Below, piece by piece: positions 1 to 8,198 of a stretch of DNA of 64,000 nucleotides. The number at the start of each line of letters is the position of its first letter. Positions within the stretch are counted from its first letter, which is position 1. A program made the translations under genes and the position numbers. The notes beneath the pieces are model-generated. The model was not told the DNA's origin. It saw only the letters and a list, made by a program, of their open reading frames with translations, and ran no database searches. Origin of the DNA: Acidobacteriota bacterium (GTDB taxonomy: Bacteria; Acidobacteriota; Terriglobia; Acidiferrales; UBA7541); assembly GCA_013289825.1 (NCBI GenBank), contig JABCZF010000019.1:1-64000 (forward strand), read 5' to 3'.

Positions 1-182
1 TTTTTCTTAGACGGGTCACAGGGACACCTCCTTGTGACCCAAACTTATCTCAACCGCTAGGCAACCACCGCTCCCCTACCTCACGCGAAGCGTCCGCCGC
101 CGGGCGGCTTGGTTCAAACGGGGTTCTAGGAAGATGAGTGGGCCCTCCCCGAACTACACTAACTCCTGATCAACGCGGTGGT

Positions 183-1387
183 CTCAATGGGTCGACGCAA
201 CACTTTCTTGAAGTTTACTCGCAGGAGTCTGAAAACCTAAAGTCTCTCGTGGGCGTTGATTTAAGAGCAGCGCTACTTTGTTCAGATCCGACTGGGAATA
301 GTCGGTCAGGTCTGTTTTCTTCGGGAAGTATTGTCGTAAGAGTCCGTTTGTGTTTTCGTTCGAGCCGCGTTGCCAGGGACTCTGCGGATCGCAGAAGTAG
401 ACTTTCACATCCGTGGCCACCGTAAAGTCCTTGTGTTTGGCCATCTCCAGTCCGCGGTCCCACGTCAGCGAGCGCCGCAGGGTAGCGGGAAGTTTACGAA
501 CGTGTTTACTCAATGCCCCCACAACCTCCGTCGTATCTCTGCTGGGTACCTTGATCAGCATGACAAAGCGCGACTGGCGTTCCACCAAGGTCGCGATGTG
601 ACTGTTTCCTGAGCCGCGCAGGAGATCGCCCTCCCAGTGACCGGGAATGGCGCGGTCCTCCACTTCAGCAGGCCTTTCGCGGATCGAGATGGCCTCAGGG
701 ATTTGACCGCGCCCGTCTTTAAAGATACGAGAGTGCTGCGACCGGCGTATGCGACGCTTGGACCGCAGGTGCTCCAACAGCTCCTTTTTCAGCGCTCCAC
801 GGGCTTGAATGAACAGACTTCGGTAAATGGTTTCGTGGGACACACGCATGCTCTTATCATCGGGGTACTGGGTTTTCAACCAGCCGGAAATCTGCTTCGG
901 CGACCAGTCCAGAATCAGTTTACTCGCAACGATGTTCCGCAACTTCAGGTTGATGGAAAGAAGGCAGCGCTTGGGCCGTAAGGCGGACTGCCAGGCTTCG
1001 TCGTCCGCTCGACTGGCTCGATACGCGGGAGGGCCACCATGCCGTGCAACTTCCCGGCTCACGGTCGATACCGGTCGCTGTAAACATCTGGCAATCTCAC
1101 GGAGCGACGAACCGGAAGCCAGCCCGCGAGAGATTTCCTCGCGCTCACGCAGCGTGAGCGCGAGGAGCGCACGCCGCCGTACTGCCGGAACAATCCCACC
1201 GCGCCACGAATGGAGTTATGGTCCTTGCCAAAGGCGCGCCCGATCTCATGCAACGTCTGCCCCGCTTTCCAACGACGCCACACGTCGATCTTCTGCTCCG
1301 CCGAAAGCCCAAACTGTTTCCCTCGCTTCATAAACACCACCTTTGAAAACAGCTTTATATCAGATGGTGTTGCATCGACCGTTTGAG
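183..1387 (-). mobile_element. IS30-family insertion sequence
   Basis: Near-perfect terminal inverted repeats: 183-203 ctcaatgggtcgacgcaacac versus reverse complement of 1367-1387 ctcaaacggtcgatgcaacac (18/21). They flank an IS30-type transposase on the minus strand. Confidence 0.85.
184..1340 (-). pseudogene. IS30-family transposase split into two frames (N-terminal HTH 1340-1059; DDE domain 1062-184)
   Basis: ORF 1059..1340 has the N-terminal HTH (AEQKIDVWRRWKAGQTLHEIGRAFGKDHNSIRGAV). ORF 184..1062 has the IS30 core (VSHETIYRSLF, HWEGDLLRGSGNSHIATLVERQSRFVMLIKV, SPWQRGSNENTNGLLRQYFPKKTDL). The shift lies near 1140-1180. Confidence 0.8.
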
Positions 1388-1510
1388 CCGGCAGCTATAG
1401 TCGGGCATGTTCGGCAACCATCCTTTGATACGCCCTTTTAGCTGACAATTGAAATCAAGATTACCCAAATGTCTGGTTTGCCCGTATGGTGATCTCAGGA
1501 TTCACGCTAC

Positions 1511-2989
1511 ATGACTTGGCTCGAATATCATGAATTGACGAAGCACAGTGCAGAGTCGCTGCGACGAACTCAGCACTATCTCGATTGGGCCAATATGCCC
1601 AATCCGTTTCGGCATTATGAAGGCGTTCCGGTCGTGGATTTGCCGGCCGACCCCCCGGCTCCACACCTTTCGGCTCTCGAAGTACTCGAGGGCAAAACAG
1701 GAAATACTCTGGCGGGGGACGGTGCGGAATTCCTTTCGCAGTTGATGTTCTATTCAGCCTCGATTAGCGCGTCCAAGCGAGTCCCCTCCACTGGAGCTAT
1801 CTACTCTCTGCGCGTAAATCCTTCTTCCGGTAATCTCCATCCGACCGAATTTCACTTCTGCACGCGAGGTCTGGTCGATTGGTCCGATGGCCTCTATCAT
1901 TACCGTCCCTCATCCCACACGGCAGAACAACGTGCCATCGGAGATTTTGGCACGAAACTTATCAACAACTCTGCCCCACTCATTTTCGTTCTGACCAGTA
2001 TTGCTTGGCGCGAAGCCTGGAAATACAGGGACCGGGCCTATCGGTATTGCTTACACGACATCGGACATGCCTGGCAGGCTCTTACGCTTGCGGCTCGATC
2101 TCTCGGAAGCGAGAGCTTTGCTATTGGACATTTTTTGGATGACAGAGTGGCGGAATCGTGTCTCCTCAGTGCGGATGAGTGGCCCATGTTAATCGTCGGG
2201 CTTCACGGCCCATCCATTCCGGTGAACAAGCTGAATGCAGACAAGACGGTTGTGTTTGGTGGCCAGCCCAACCGACTGTCGGAGGAGCACGAAACTTACC
2301 CTCTGATCGAACGCATTCACTCTGCCACGAAGCTCAGCACAGAATCCACCATCCCCTCTCTTGGCGTACCGAAGGTATCCGGGCGCGGGGGAGTCAGCCT
2401 GCCGCCTCCTGTCTCCACAAACCAGGGTTTCGGTGCCGTCGTTCGTACACGGCGTTCTGCTCTTGACTTCAAGGGTGGGCGCGAGTCGATCTCCTTCCCG
2501 CAACTTGCGACTCTCCTCTCCGCCACAAGGGAGCGTCTGTTCGCCGATTTCGCTACACATCGTTACGTCCATCTTTATCTTTATGTCCATCGCGTCGAAT
2601 GCTTGGAGCCGGGTGTTTATCGCTTCTGGCCGGAGCATGCAGAGTTGGAAAGAATCAAACCAGGGGACCAACGCCTGGTGGCGGCAGCCCTCAGTTTGGG
2701 ACAAGACCTGGCGGGAAATGCCTGCGTGGCATTTTCCATGATCGGCGATTTTGAGAATGCTGCCAGCAGGTACGGAGATCGCGGCTATCGCTACGTGCAT
2801 TTCGAGGCGGGAGCAATTGGCCAACGAATGTATCTCGCTGCCGAGGCTCTTGGACTGGGGGCAACAGGCATCGGAGCATTTTTTGATGAAGAAGTGAACC
2901 GATATCTGGGCCTCTCATCTGAGCTAGGGCAAGTCGTCTACCATTTCGCAATCGGTTACCCGGTTGCTGACCCGCGCCTGGAGGCATGA
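1511..2989 (+). CDS. SagB/ThcOx-family dehydrogenase-like protein with two nitroreductase-like halves
   Basis: 492 aa. The motifs SLRVNPSSGNLHPTEFH and RTRRSALDFKGG plus repeated FMN-nitroreductase-like halves resemble SagB-type oxidases. Confidence 0.75.
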   Translation: MTWLEYHELTKHSAESLRRTQHYLDWANMPNPFRHYEGVPVVDLPADPPAPHLSALEVLEGKTGNTLAGDGAEFLSQLMFYSASISASKRVPSTGAIYSLRVNPSSGNLHPTEFHFCTRGLVDWSDGLYHYRPSSHTAEQRAIGDFGTKLINNSAPLIFVLTSIAWREAWKYRDRAYRYCLHDIGHAWQALTLAARSLGSESFAIGHFLDDRVAESCLLSADEWPMLIVGLHGPSIPVNKLNADKTVVFGGQPNRLSEEHETYPLIERIHSATKLSTESTIPSLGVPKVSGRGGVSLPPPVSTNQGFGAVVRTRRSALDFKGGRESISFPQLATLLSATRERLFADFATHRYVHLYLYVHRVECLEPGVYRFWPEHAELERIKPGDQRLVAAALSLGQDLAGNACVAFSMIGDFENAASRYGDRGYRYVHFEAGAIGQRMYLAAEALGLGATGIGAFFDEEVNRYLGLSSELGQVVYHFAIGYPVADPRLEA

Positions 2990-2995
2990 GAACGT

Positions 2996-3286
2996 ATGGT
3001 CGGTATCCTGGTACACGGGAACAACCACTTCATACTGTCCGGACCGTCACCTGACGAGGCAGCCGCGCTGGCACTGGTGCGGCACTGGTCCATCGTCCAA
3101 ATTGGCGAGGCGAAGTCTTCGTCTTTCGGGCAGTGGCAGATTAGGTCGAAAGAGTTTCGAGAGAACCTGGAATGGGCAGTCATTGTCCCGGGCGATCGTG
3201 AGACCTCTCCAGGAGTGGCGCAATTACTTGGAGAACTTTCAGCTCGCGGGGTAACCATCCGGAGATTGTCTAACGGCTGCTGGTAG
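2996..3286 (+). CDS. Small conserved-looking hypothetical protein downstream of the SagB-like gene
   Basis: 96 aa; ATG 6 bp after the upstream stop codon, same strand. Confidence 0.5.
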   Translation: MVGILVHGNNHFILSGPSPDEAAALALVRHWSIVQIGEAKSSSFGQWQIRSKEFRENLEWAVIVPGDRETSPGVAQLLGELSARGVTIRRLSNGCW

Positions 3287-3680
3287 CATTGAGCAGCGTC
3301 CCTCAATCGACAGCGCGTATAGACTCTTACCATACCCGATTGTGCGAGGAGATGGAACAACGGCAGCATCCTCTCGAAAGATCTGACTGCCTAGTGCGGC
3401 ACTAGGCGCCCTTTTCTTGGTCGTATCAGATGAGCAGACCGGAGCCGCACTGTGCACAACGTCAGTTATCCGGGTCGTGGGGTGCTTGCCCACGACCCGG
3501 GCGACAAGCTCCTGAACCCGCGATTCGCAAGCGTCCTCGAAATATAGAGCAGCAAATTTAGGTCATCCTCACACAGCCTCCGCAATTCTTGCCGAAGTTC
3601 CGCCAGAAACCCTTGCCGCCTCACGCGCTTAGAGCGGCCCTCTTCCGCGCTAGACGCTAGCTTAAACACGCATTCAATTG

Positions 3681-3709
3681 TAACTATACCACTAGGTGTG
3701 GTATAGTTA
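3681..3709. promoter_or_regulatory. Perfect 11-bp inverted repeat, candidate operator of the TA operon
   Basis: taactatacca-ctaggtg-tggtatagtta; ends 16 bp before the ATG at 3725. Confidence 0.6.
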
Positions 3710-3724
3710 GCATCGGAGAACGAG

Positions 3725-4342
3725 ATGACAGAACTCTTCACACTCGACGAAGCCGCCGCGATTGCGGAGATTGAACCTGACACCGTTCGAACCGCGCTAG
3801 AAAAGAGAGCTGTAACCCCTTCTCGCAAGATCAAAGCGGGCAAAGCCGTGCGGTACCGTTTCTCCGAGGGCGATGTACTCTTTCTTCTCGTCCTCGCGGA
3901 ATTCCCCTTCCCCCTTTCCAAGGAAGACAAAGACTCCCTAGCTCAGGTACTCGCCCATGGAAGCAATACTGCAAGGCATTGGGTTTCTGACGGGCCTGAC
4001 GTCGTGTTTCGCTCGGGTGACATGAAGATATTAATTGAGTGCAAGCATTACCGCGAAACCGTCGAGAGAAACGTGACTGCGTATCGCTGGGGTAAGGAGC
4101 GAATCACTTCGTCTCCGGACGTTCTCGGCGGGGAACCTGTTTTCCGAGGCACGCGAATCCCTTTGGAACACGTCGTAGCACTCTTCCGCAAGCACGTTGC
4201 CGACGAAGAGATCGCCGAGGACTTCCCTGCTCTCGATGAGAGAGACTTGGCCTATGCGCGGCTCGCGGCACGACTTGGACAGCCACCAGGACGGCCAAAG
4301 AAGCGCTTGCGAATCGAAAGGGAGCCCGGTGCCCGCCGTTGA
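3725..4342 (+). CDS. DUF433-type antitoxin with N-terminal HTH-like domain
   Basis: C-terminal ERITSSPDVLGGEPVFRGTRIPLEHVVALF is DUF433-like; N-terminus FTLDEAAAIAEIEPDTVRTALEKRAVTPSRK looks MerR/HTH-like. Confidence 0.7.
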   Translation: MTELFTLDEAAAIAEIEPDTVRTALEKRAVTPSRKIKAGKAVRYRFSEGDVLFLLVLAEFPFPLSKEDKDSLAQVLAHGSNTARHWVSDGPDVVFRSGDMKILIECKHYRETVERNVTAYRWGKERITSSPDVLGGEPVFRGTRIPLEHVVALFRKHVADEEIAEDFPALDERDLAYARLAARLGQPPGRPKKRLRIEREPGARR

Positions 4343-4623
4343 TTCGCATCTTGCTGGACGAACATGTTTCGCCGTCTTTGGTCGGCAAACTCGGTGATAA
4401 GGGTATCTTTGCTGTGGCCGCAACACATGTCGGCTTGTCTGGGGAACCGGACGCGAGAATCTGGAACTACGCTTTCGAAAATGACTTTGTCGTCGTTACA
4501 TGCAACGCGCGCGATTTTATCCGGCTTCTCAACGTCGAGGTGCACCCGGGTCTGATTGTCCTCCGCGAGGGCGGCCTGACCCGCGACGAACAATGGGACC
4601 GTATCCAACCCGTAATCGCGTAG
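4339..4623 (+). CDS. DUF5615 PIN-like (Mut7-C/VapC-like) toxin
   Basis: 94 aa: IRILLDEHVSPSLVGKLGDKG...VVTCNARDFIRL. TTG start overlaps the stop of the DUF433 gene. Confidence 0.75.
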   Translation: MIRILLDEHVSPSLVGKLGDKGIFAVAATHVGLSGEPDARIWNYAFENDFVVVTCNARDFIRLLNVEVHPGLIVLREGGLTRDEQWDRIQPVIA

Positions 4624-4992
4624 ATCTTGGAATCTAGCGATGCGAATTTCTTGGTGAACAAACTGGTCGAAATCTCGGGTGTGGGCGAGTGGGAAATTCG
4701 CGAGATTCCAAAACCGTGACCATGCAAAGAACTGCGGTGCACCATAAGCAACGATTTCTGGTCACTCAACGATTGGCCGAATCATGTGCTACTAAAGTTG
4801 GGGGCTGTTCCCCAGCATGGGAGACCGTTATGGCAAGCAACTGGTGGAAGATGCTGGCTACCGGCAAGACCAAGTAAAAAGAGCTGGACTCGGTCTCGAG
4901 CTTCCAGAATCGTTATTTGGGCTACGTGGGCTACAAGTTTTGGAGGCAACTGCACAGCGTAACGAATAACCCAATCAAAATAAGGGAGAAAG

Positions 4993-5040
4993 TGGTCGGG
5001 GCGAAAGGATTTGAACCTTCGACCTCCTGGTCCCGAACCA
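4993..5040 (-). repeat. Partial tRNA-Pro 3' end (distal attachment-site repeat, att1)
   Basis: tggtcggggcgaaaggatttgaaccttcgacctcctggtcccgaacca matches the 3' part of the tRNA-Pro at 20973-21050 but has no 5' half. Confidence 0.8.
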
Positions 5041-5461
5041 AGTATCTAAATCCCATAAACGCTTTATTTGGCGTCGCTTACGGGACCAGAAACGTTGTTT
5101 CCCCTCTCTTAGTTGTCCGTAAGTTGTCCGCAGCGCAACGACTTGAAGCATAAGCATTCGGTTAACAGCACATTCTATGAGACTCCCAGCGCCTCAGCCG
5201 TGACAGCGTGGCACGAAAAGACCTCGGATGATTTTGTGTTCGCCGCGAAGGTTCCGCAGTTATGTGGCGAAAAGAATTATGTGGCAACACGATCAGAAAG
5301 GCAGTGTTTTCGAACTGTTTTGGACTTCGCGGGCCACATAATCTAACGAGACTCCATGGCTTAAACATTCACCCTGGAAAGGGTTCACCCCAAGAGGTCT
5401 TCTGCTACGATTGTGTGAATGGCATCCTGATGACCAATACTGTTTCTGCGCGGGCGCCGCA

Positions 5462-5920
5462 ATGAATCCTGTGAACAAAGAGAGATGGCTCTTACGAATC
5501 GCATTCGCTGCATTTTTTGTGGGTGTTGGAGTGGTTCTATCGTTGGGCGTGCTCGTCACTTGGGTGGAAACCTATCCAGATGCAGTGGATCCCAAGAACA
5601 TCTACTATGTGCTGTGGAAGCACGGACTAAATAACAACATGAATATCGACTCCGCTTTGGTGGCGATGTCTCACGACGTGTGGCCTGTCAGGCAAGTACA
5701 AGGCCTGTCTAGAGAACAACTCAAAAACCGTTTTGGCTATACACGGACGCTGGATGAGGCGACGCCCTATCTTCGCGGCTGCTACTCAACTCCGGGAGAC
5801 GCTGGACAAGTGGAGACGCGAGGCAAGAGGGAGGACGTGGCGTTCCTGCGAGACAGCCCTTGGATGGTTGTCATAGAAAACGAAAAGGCTGTTGACCTCA
5901 TCCTTTGCAAGGGCTACTGA
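5462..5920 (+). CDS. Hypothetical protein with N-terminal transmembrane segment
   Basis: ORF with hydrophobic stretch IAFAAFFVGVGVVLSLGVLVTWV; start chosen inside the longer ORF 5411..5920. Confidence 0.5.
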   Translation: MNPVNKERWLLRIAFAAFFVGVGVVLSLGVLVTWVETYPDAVDPKNIYYVLWKHGLNNNMNIDSALVAMSHDVWPVRQVQGLSREQLKNRFGYTRTLDEATPYLRGCYSTPGDAGQVETRGKREDVAFLRDSPWMVVIENEKAVDLILCKGY

Positions 5921-6042
5921 CACTAGGTGTCTGGTACCCAAGGCCCGGAAAAAAGCGCGACCACTCCGTACTCGTTAGTCCTTACAAGCTGCGAAGGAAC
6001 TGCATCAAATTCACCAGTCTGTCGCTCGATGTGCGTTGCATG

Positions 6043-6072
6043 TGTCAGATATATATGCTATTATTTCTGACA
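6043..6072. promoter_or_regulatory. Inverted-repeat operator/promoter upstream of the AbiE-like operon
   Basis: TGTCAGA-N16-TCTGACA, with AT-rich -10-like TATGCTATTAT between the arms; 15 bp before the ATG at 6088. Confidence 0.55.
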
Positions 6073-6087
6073 GATAGGAAAGGCTTT

Positions 6088-6687
6088 ATGACCATAAATA
6101 TTACCAAGGCCGTACGGAAGAGAATACGCGCTAGGAAGCCCGGCTGGGTTTTTACGCCCAGGGAGTTTGTTCGCCTTGGCACTCGTGCCGCCATTGACCA
6201 AGCTCTTTCACGGCTGCAACGCCGCGGCGAGATTCGCCGTTTGGCGCGGGGCGTCTATGAACTCCCGCGCATTCACCCGCGGATTGGTACCCTTGCGCCC
6301 TCGCCGGAATCCGTCGCCCAGGCAGTTGCGGCACGAACGCACAGTCACATTCTCGTGTCCGGGGCAAAAGCCTTGAATCTCCTTGGACTTTCGACACAAG
6401 TGCCCGTACAGAATCTGTATCTGACCGAAGGGCCTTCGCGCACGGTGAAAATCGGGAATCAAACCGTCACTCTCAAGCATGTCGCTCCCTCTAAGATGCT
6501 GGGAGCCGGCACGGAAGCGGGGATTGTTTTGCAGGCCGTCCGGTCTTACGGACAGAAACGAGTCCACGAAATTCCCGTGCGGGCGCTCGCTGAAAAACTT
6601 CCTCGGACCGTGAAGTCCGCAGTCCGGCGGCTCACCGCCGCGGCTCCTGCCTGGGCTCACCCCGCGCTTCAGCAAATTACGGCATAA
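6088..6687 (+). CDS. DUF6088/AbiEi-like type IV TA antitoxin
   Basis: FTPREFVRLGTRAAIDQALSRLQRRGEIRRLARGVYELPR winged-helix N-terminus; immediately upstream of an AbiEii-like gene. Confidence 0.75.
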   Translation: MTINITKAVRKRIRARKPGWVFTPREFVRLGTRAAIDQALSRLQRRGEIRRLARGVYELPRIHPRIGTLAPSPESVAQAVAARTHSHILVSGAKALNLLGLSTQVPVQNLYLTEGPSRTVKIGNQTVTLKHVAPSKMLGAGTEAGIVLQAVRSYGQKRVHEIPVRALAEKLPRTVKSAVRRLTAAAPAWAHPALQQITA

Positions 6688-6694
6688 CCCGAAG

Positions 6695-7720
6695 ATGGAT
6701 AACTTCGCAAGACTCGTGGCGGCTGAGCGGCGACCTTTTTTCGAGGAAACCGCCAGCCGCCGTAGTTCCACTGCTAACGCGATGGAAAAGGATTTCTGGG
6801 TCTGTTGGACACTCCAACATCTCCTCCTCCTGAAAGACATTCCTGAACTTCGCTTCAAGGGAGGAACGTCCCTTTCCAAAGTGTTTCGCCTCATCGACCG
6901 ATTTTCCGAAGACGTCGATATATCCATTGACCGAGCGGCTCTGGGTTTCTCCGGAGAACGCGACTTGGCCAGTCCGGAGCTTTCCACAACGAAACGGAAA
7001 GCGCTCGACCAAGCACTGCGGGAAGCAATCACGAAAGAAGTGCAGTCGAATATCCTTCCGAAACTGCACGCCAGATTCGAAAGAGTTCTAGGAAAGCAAC
7101 CGTGGACGCTCGCGCCGTCTGAGGAAGCAAACGAAGAGATGACTCTCAACTTCCACTACCCGCCGGCGTTCGACTACCAGGATTACTTACGGCCCCAGAT
7201 CAAAATCGAATTCGGCCGTGGCGATCAGCAGCCGAGCGAGAAAGCTGTGGTCACGTCCTTCGTTGCGGAAGAATTTCCCAAGGAATTCACGGATAAACCT
7301 GCGGCAGTAATCGTGCTCGATTGCCAGCGGACCTTTTGGGAAAAGGTGACTCTTCTGCACGCTGAAAATCACCGCCCTGATCCCTCGAAGCTGAAACCGC
7401 GCATGTCTCGGCATTGGTCCGACATTGCGATGATGGGTGTTTCCGACCGATTTGTGAACGAGAAGCTTTCCCTCGATTTGCTGCGAAACGTCATCCATTT
7501 CAAACAGATCTACTTCGCCGCGAATTGGGCCAAGTACGAAAATGCCGTGCCCGGAACCATCCGCATTGTTCCGAACGAACAGCTGCGGAAAGTTCTGCGC
7601 GATGACTATGTGCAGATGAAGGAAATGCTTCCCGCCGATGCCCTTACCTTCGATCAGATCCTCGAGAACCTCGATACCCTCGAAAAACGGCTGAACTCTC
7701 TGACCGCTACAACAAGATGA
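6695..7720 (+). CDS. AbiEii/AbiGii-family nucleotidyltransferase toxin
   Basis: FKGGTSLSKVFRLIDRFSEDVDISID nucleotidyltransferase motif. Confidence 0.85.
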   Translation: MDNFARLVAAERRPFFEETASRRSSTANAMEKDFWVCWTLQHLLLLKDIPELRFKGGTSLSKVFRLIDRFSEDVDISIDRAALGFSGERDLASPELSTTKRKALDQALREAITKEVQSNILPKLHARFERVLGKQPWTLAPSEEANEEMTLNFHYPPAFDYQDYLRPQIKIEFGRGDQQPSEKAVVTSFVAEEFPKEFTDKPAAVIVLDCQRTFWEKVTLLHAENHRPDPSKLKPRMSRHWSDIAMMGVSDRFVNEKLSLDLLRNVIHFKQIYFAANWAKYENAVPGTIRIVPNEQLRKVLRDDYVQMKEMLPADALTFDQILENLDTLEKRLNSLTATTR

Positions 7721-7876
7721 AAGAAGATGTCGCGTTCCGTTTGAAACAAGCAGAAACGGTGGGCTTGGGTTTGAACTTCCACCCAAGATCGCCGATGTTG
7801 TCCGTATCGTCCGTAGAAATGAACTACAATTAGCAGTTAAGAACGCGACGTAACACATTGATTTGAGAGGGGAAAG

Positions 7877-7930
7877 AAGTGGTCGGGGCGATTGGATTTG
7901 AACTATTAACCGCCTGATTTCGGACCAAGC
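7877..7930 (-). repeat. Degenerate tRNA-Pro 3'-end copy (att2)
   Basis: agtggtcggggcgattggatttgaactattaaccgcctgatttcggaccaagc aligns to the tRNA-Pro 3' half with several substitutions. Confidence 0.6.
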
Positions 7931-7976
7931 GCTCATTGACTATTCGTATGCGCGTAAGTTGTTGATTGTAAAAGAA

Positions 7977-8021
7977 TGGTCGGGGCGAAAGGATTTGAAC
8001 CTTCGACCTCCTGGTCCCGAA
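7977..8021 (-). repeat. Partial tRNA-Pro 3' end (att3, distal end of the ~13 kb island)
   Basis: tggtcggggcgaaaggatttgaaccttcgacctcctggtcccgaa is identical over 45 bp to the first 45 bp of the copy at 4993. Confidence 0.8.
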
Positions 8022-8198
8022 TAAGCAGTAGAAACACTATCTTATTGGCCCGTTTGGCTTTGTTCTGCGTCGAACATGCTGATATGGACCCGTATTCGGC
8101 AGCAATCGGACTCAAATCGGACCCATATTGTGGGGTCGCAAAATCGGCCGTTTGATCGCTTCGTTCCTCGGATAAGATCTTCCGCGGGGCTTATAGTA

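Noticed and set aside
4993-5070. Functional tRNA at the left att copy
   Set aside because: Only the anticodon-to-3' half matches; the 5' half and D-arm are absent, so it is an attachment-site remnant.
5919-5931. Short palindrome gacactaggtgtc after the hypothetical gene
   Set aside because: Only 5-bp arms and no T-tract; not enough for a terminator or operator call.
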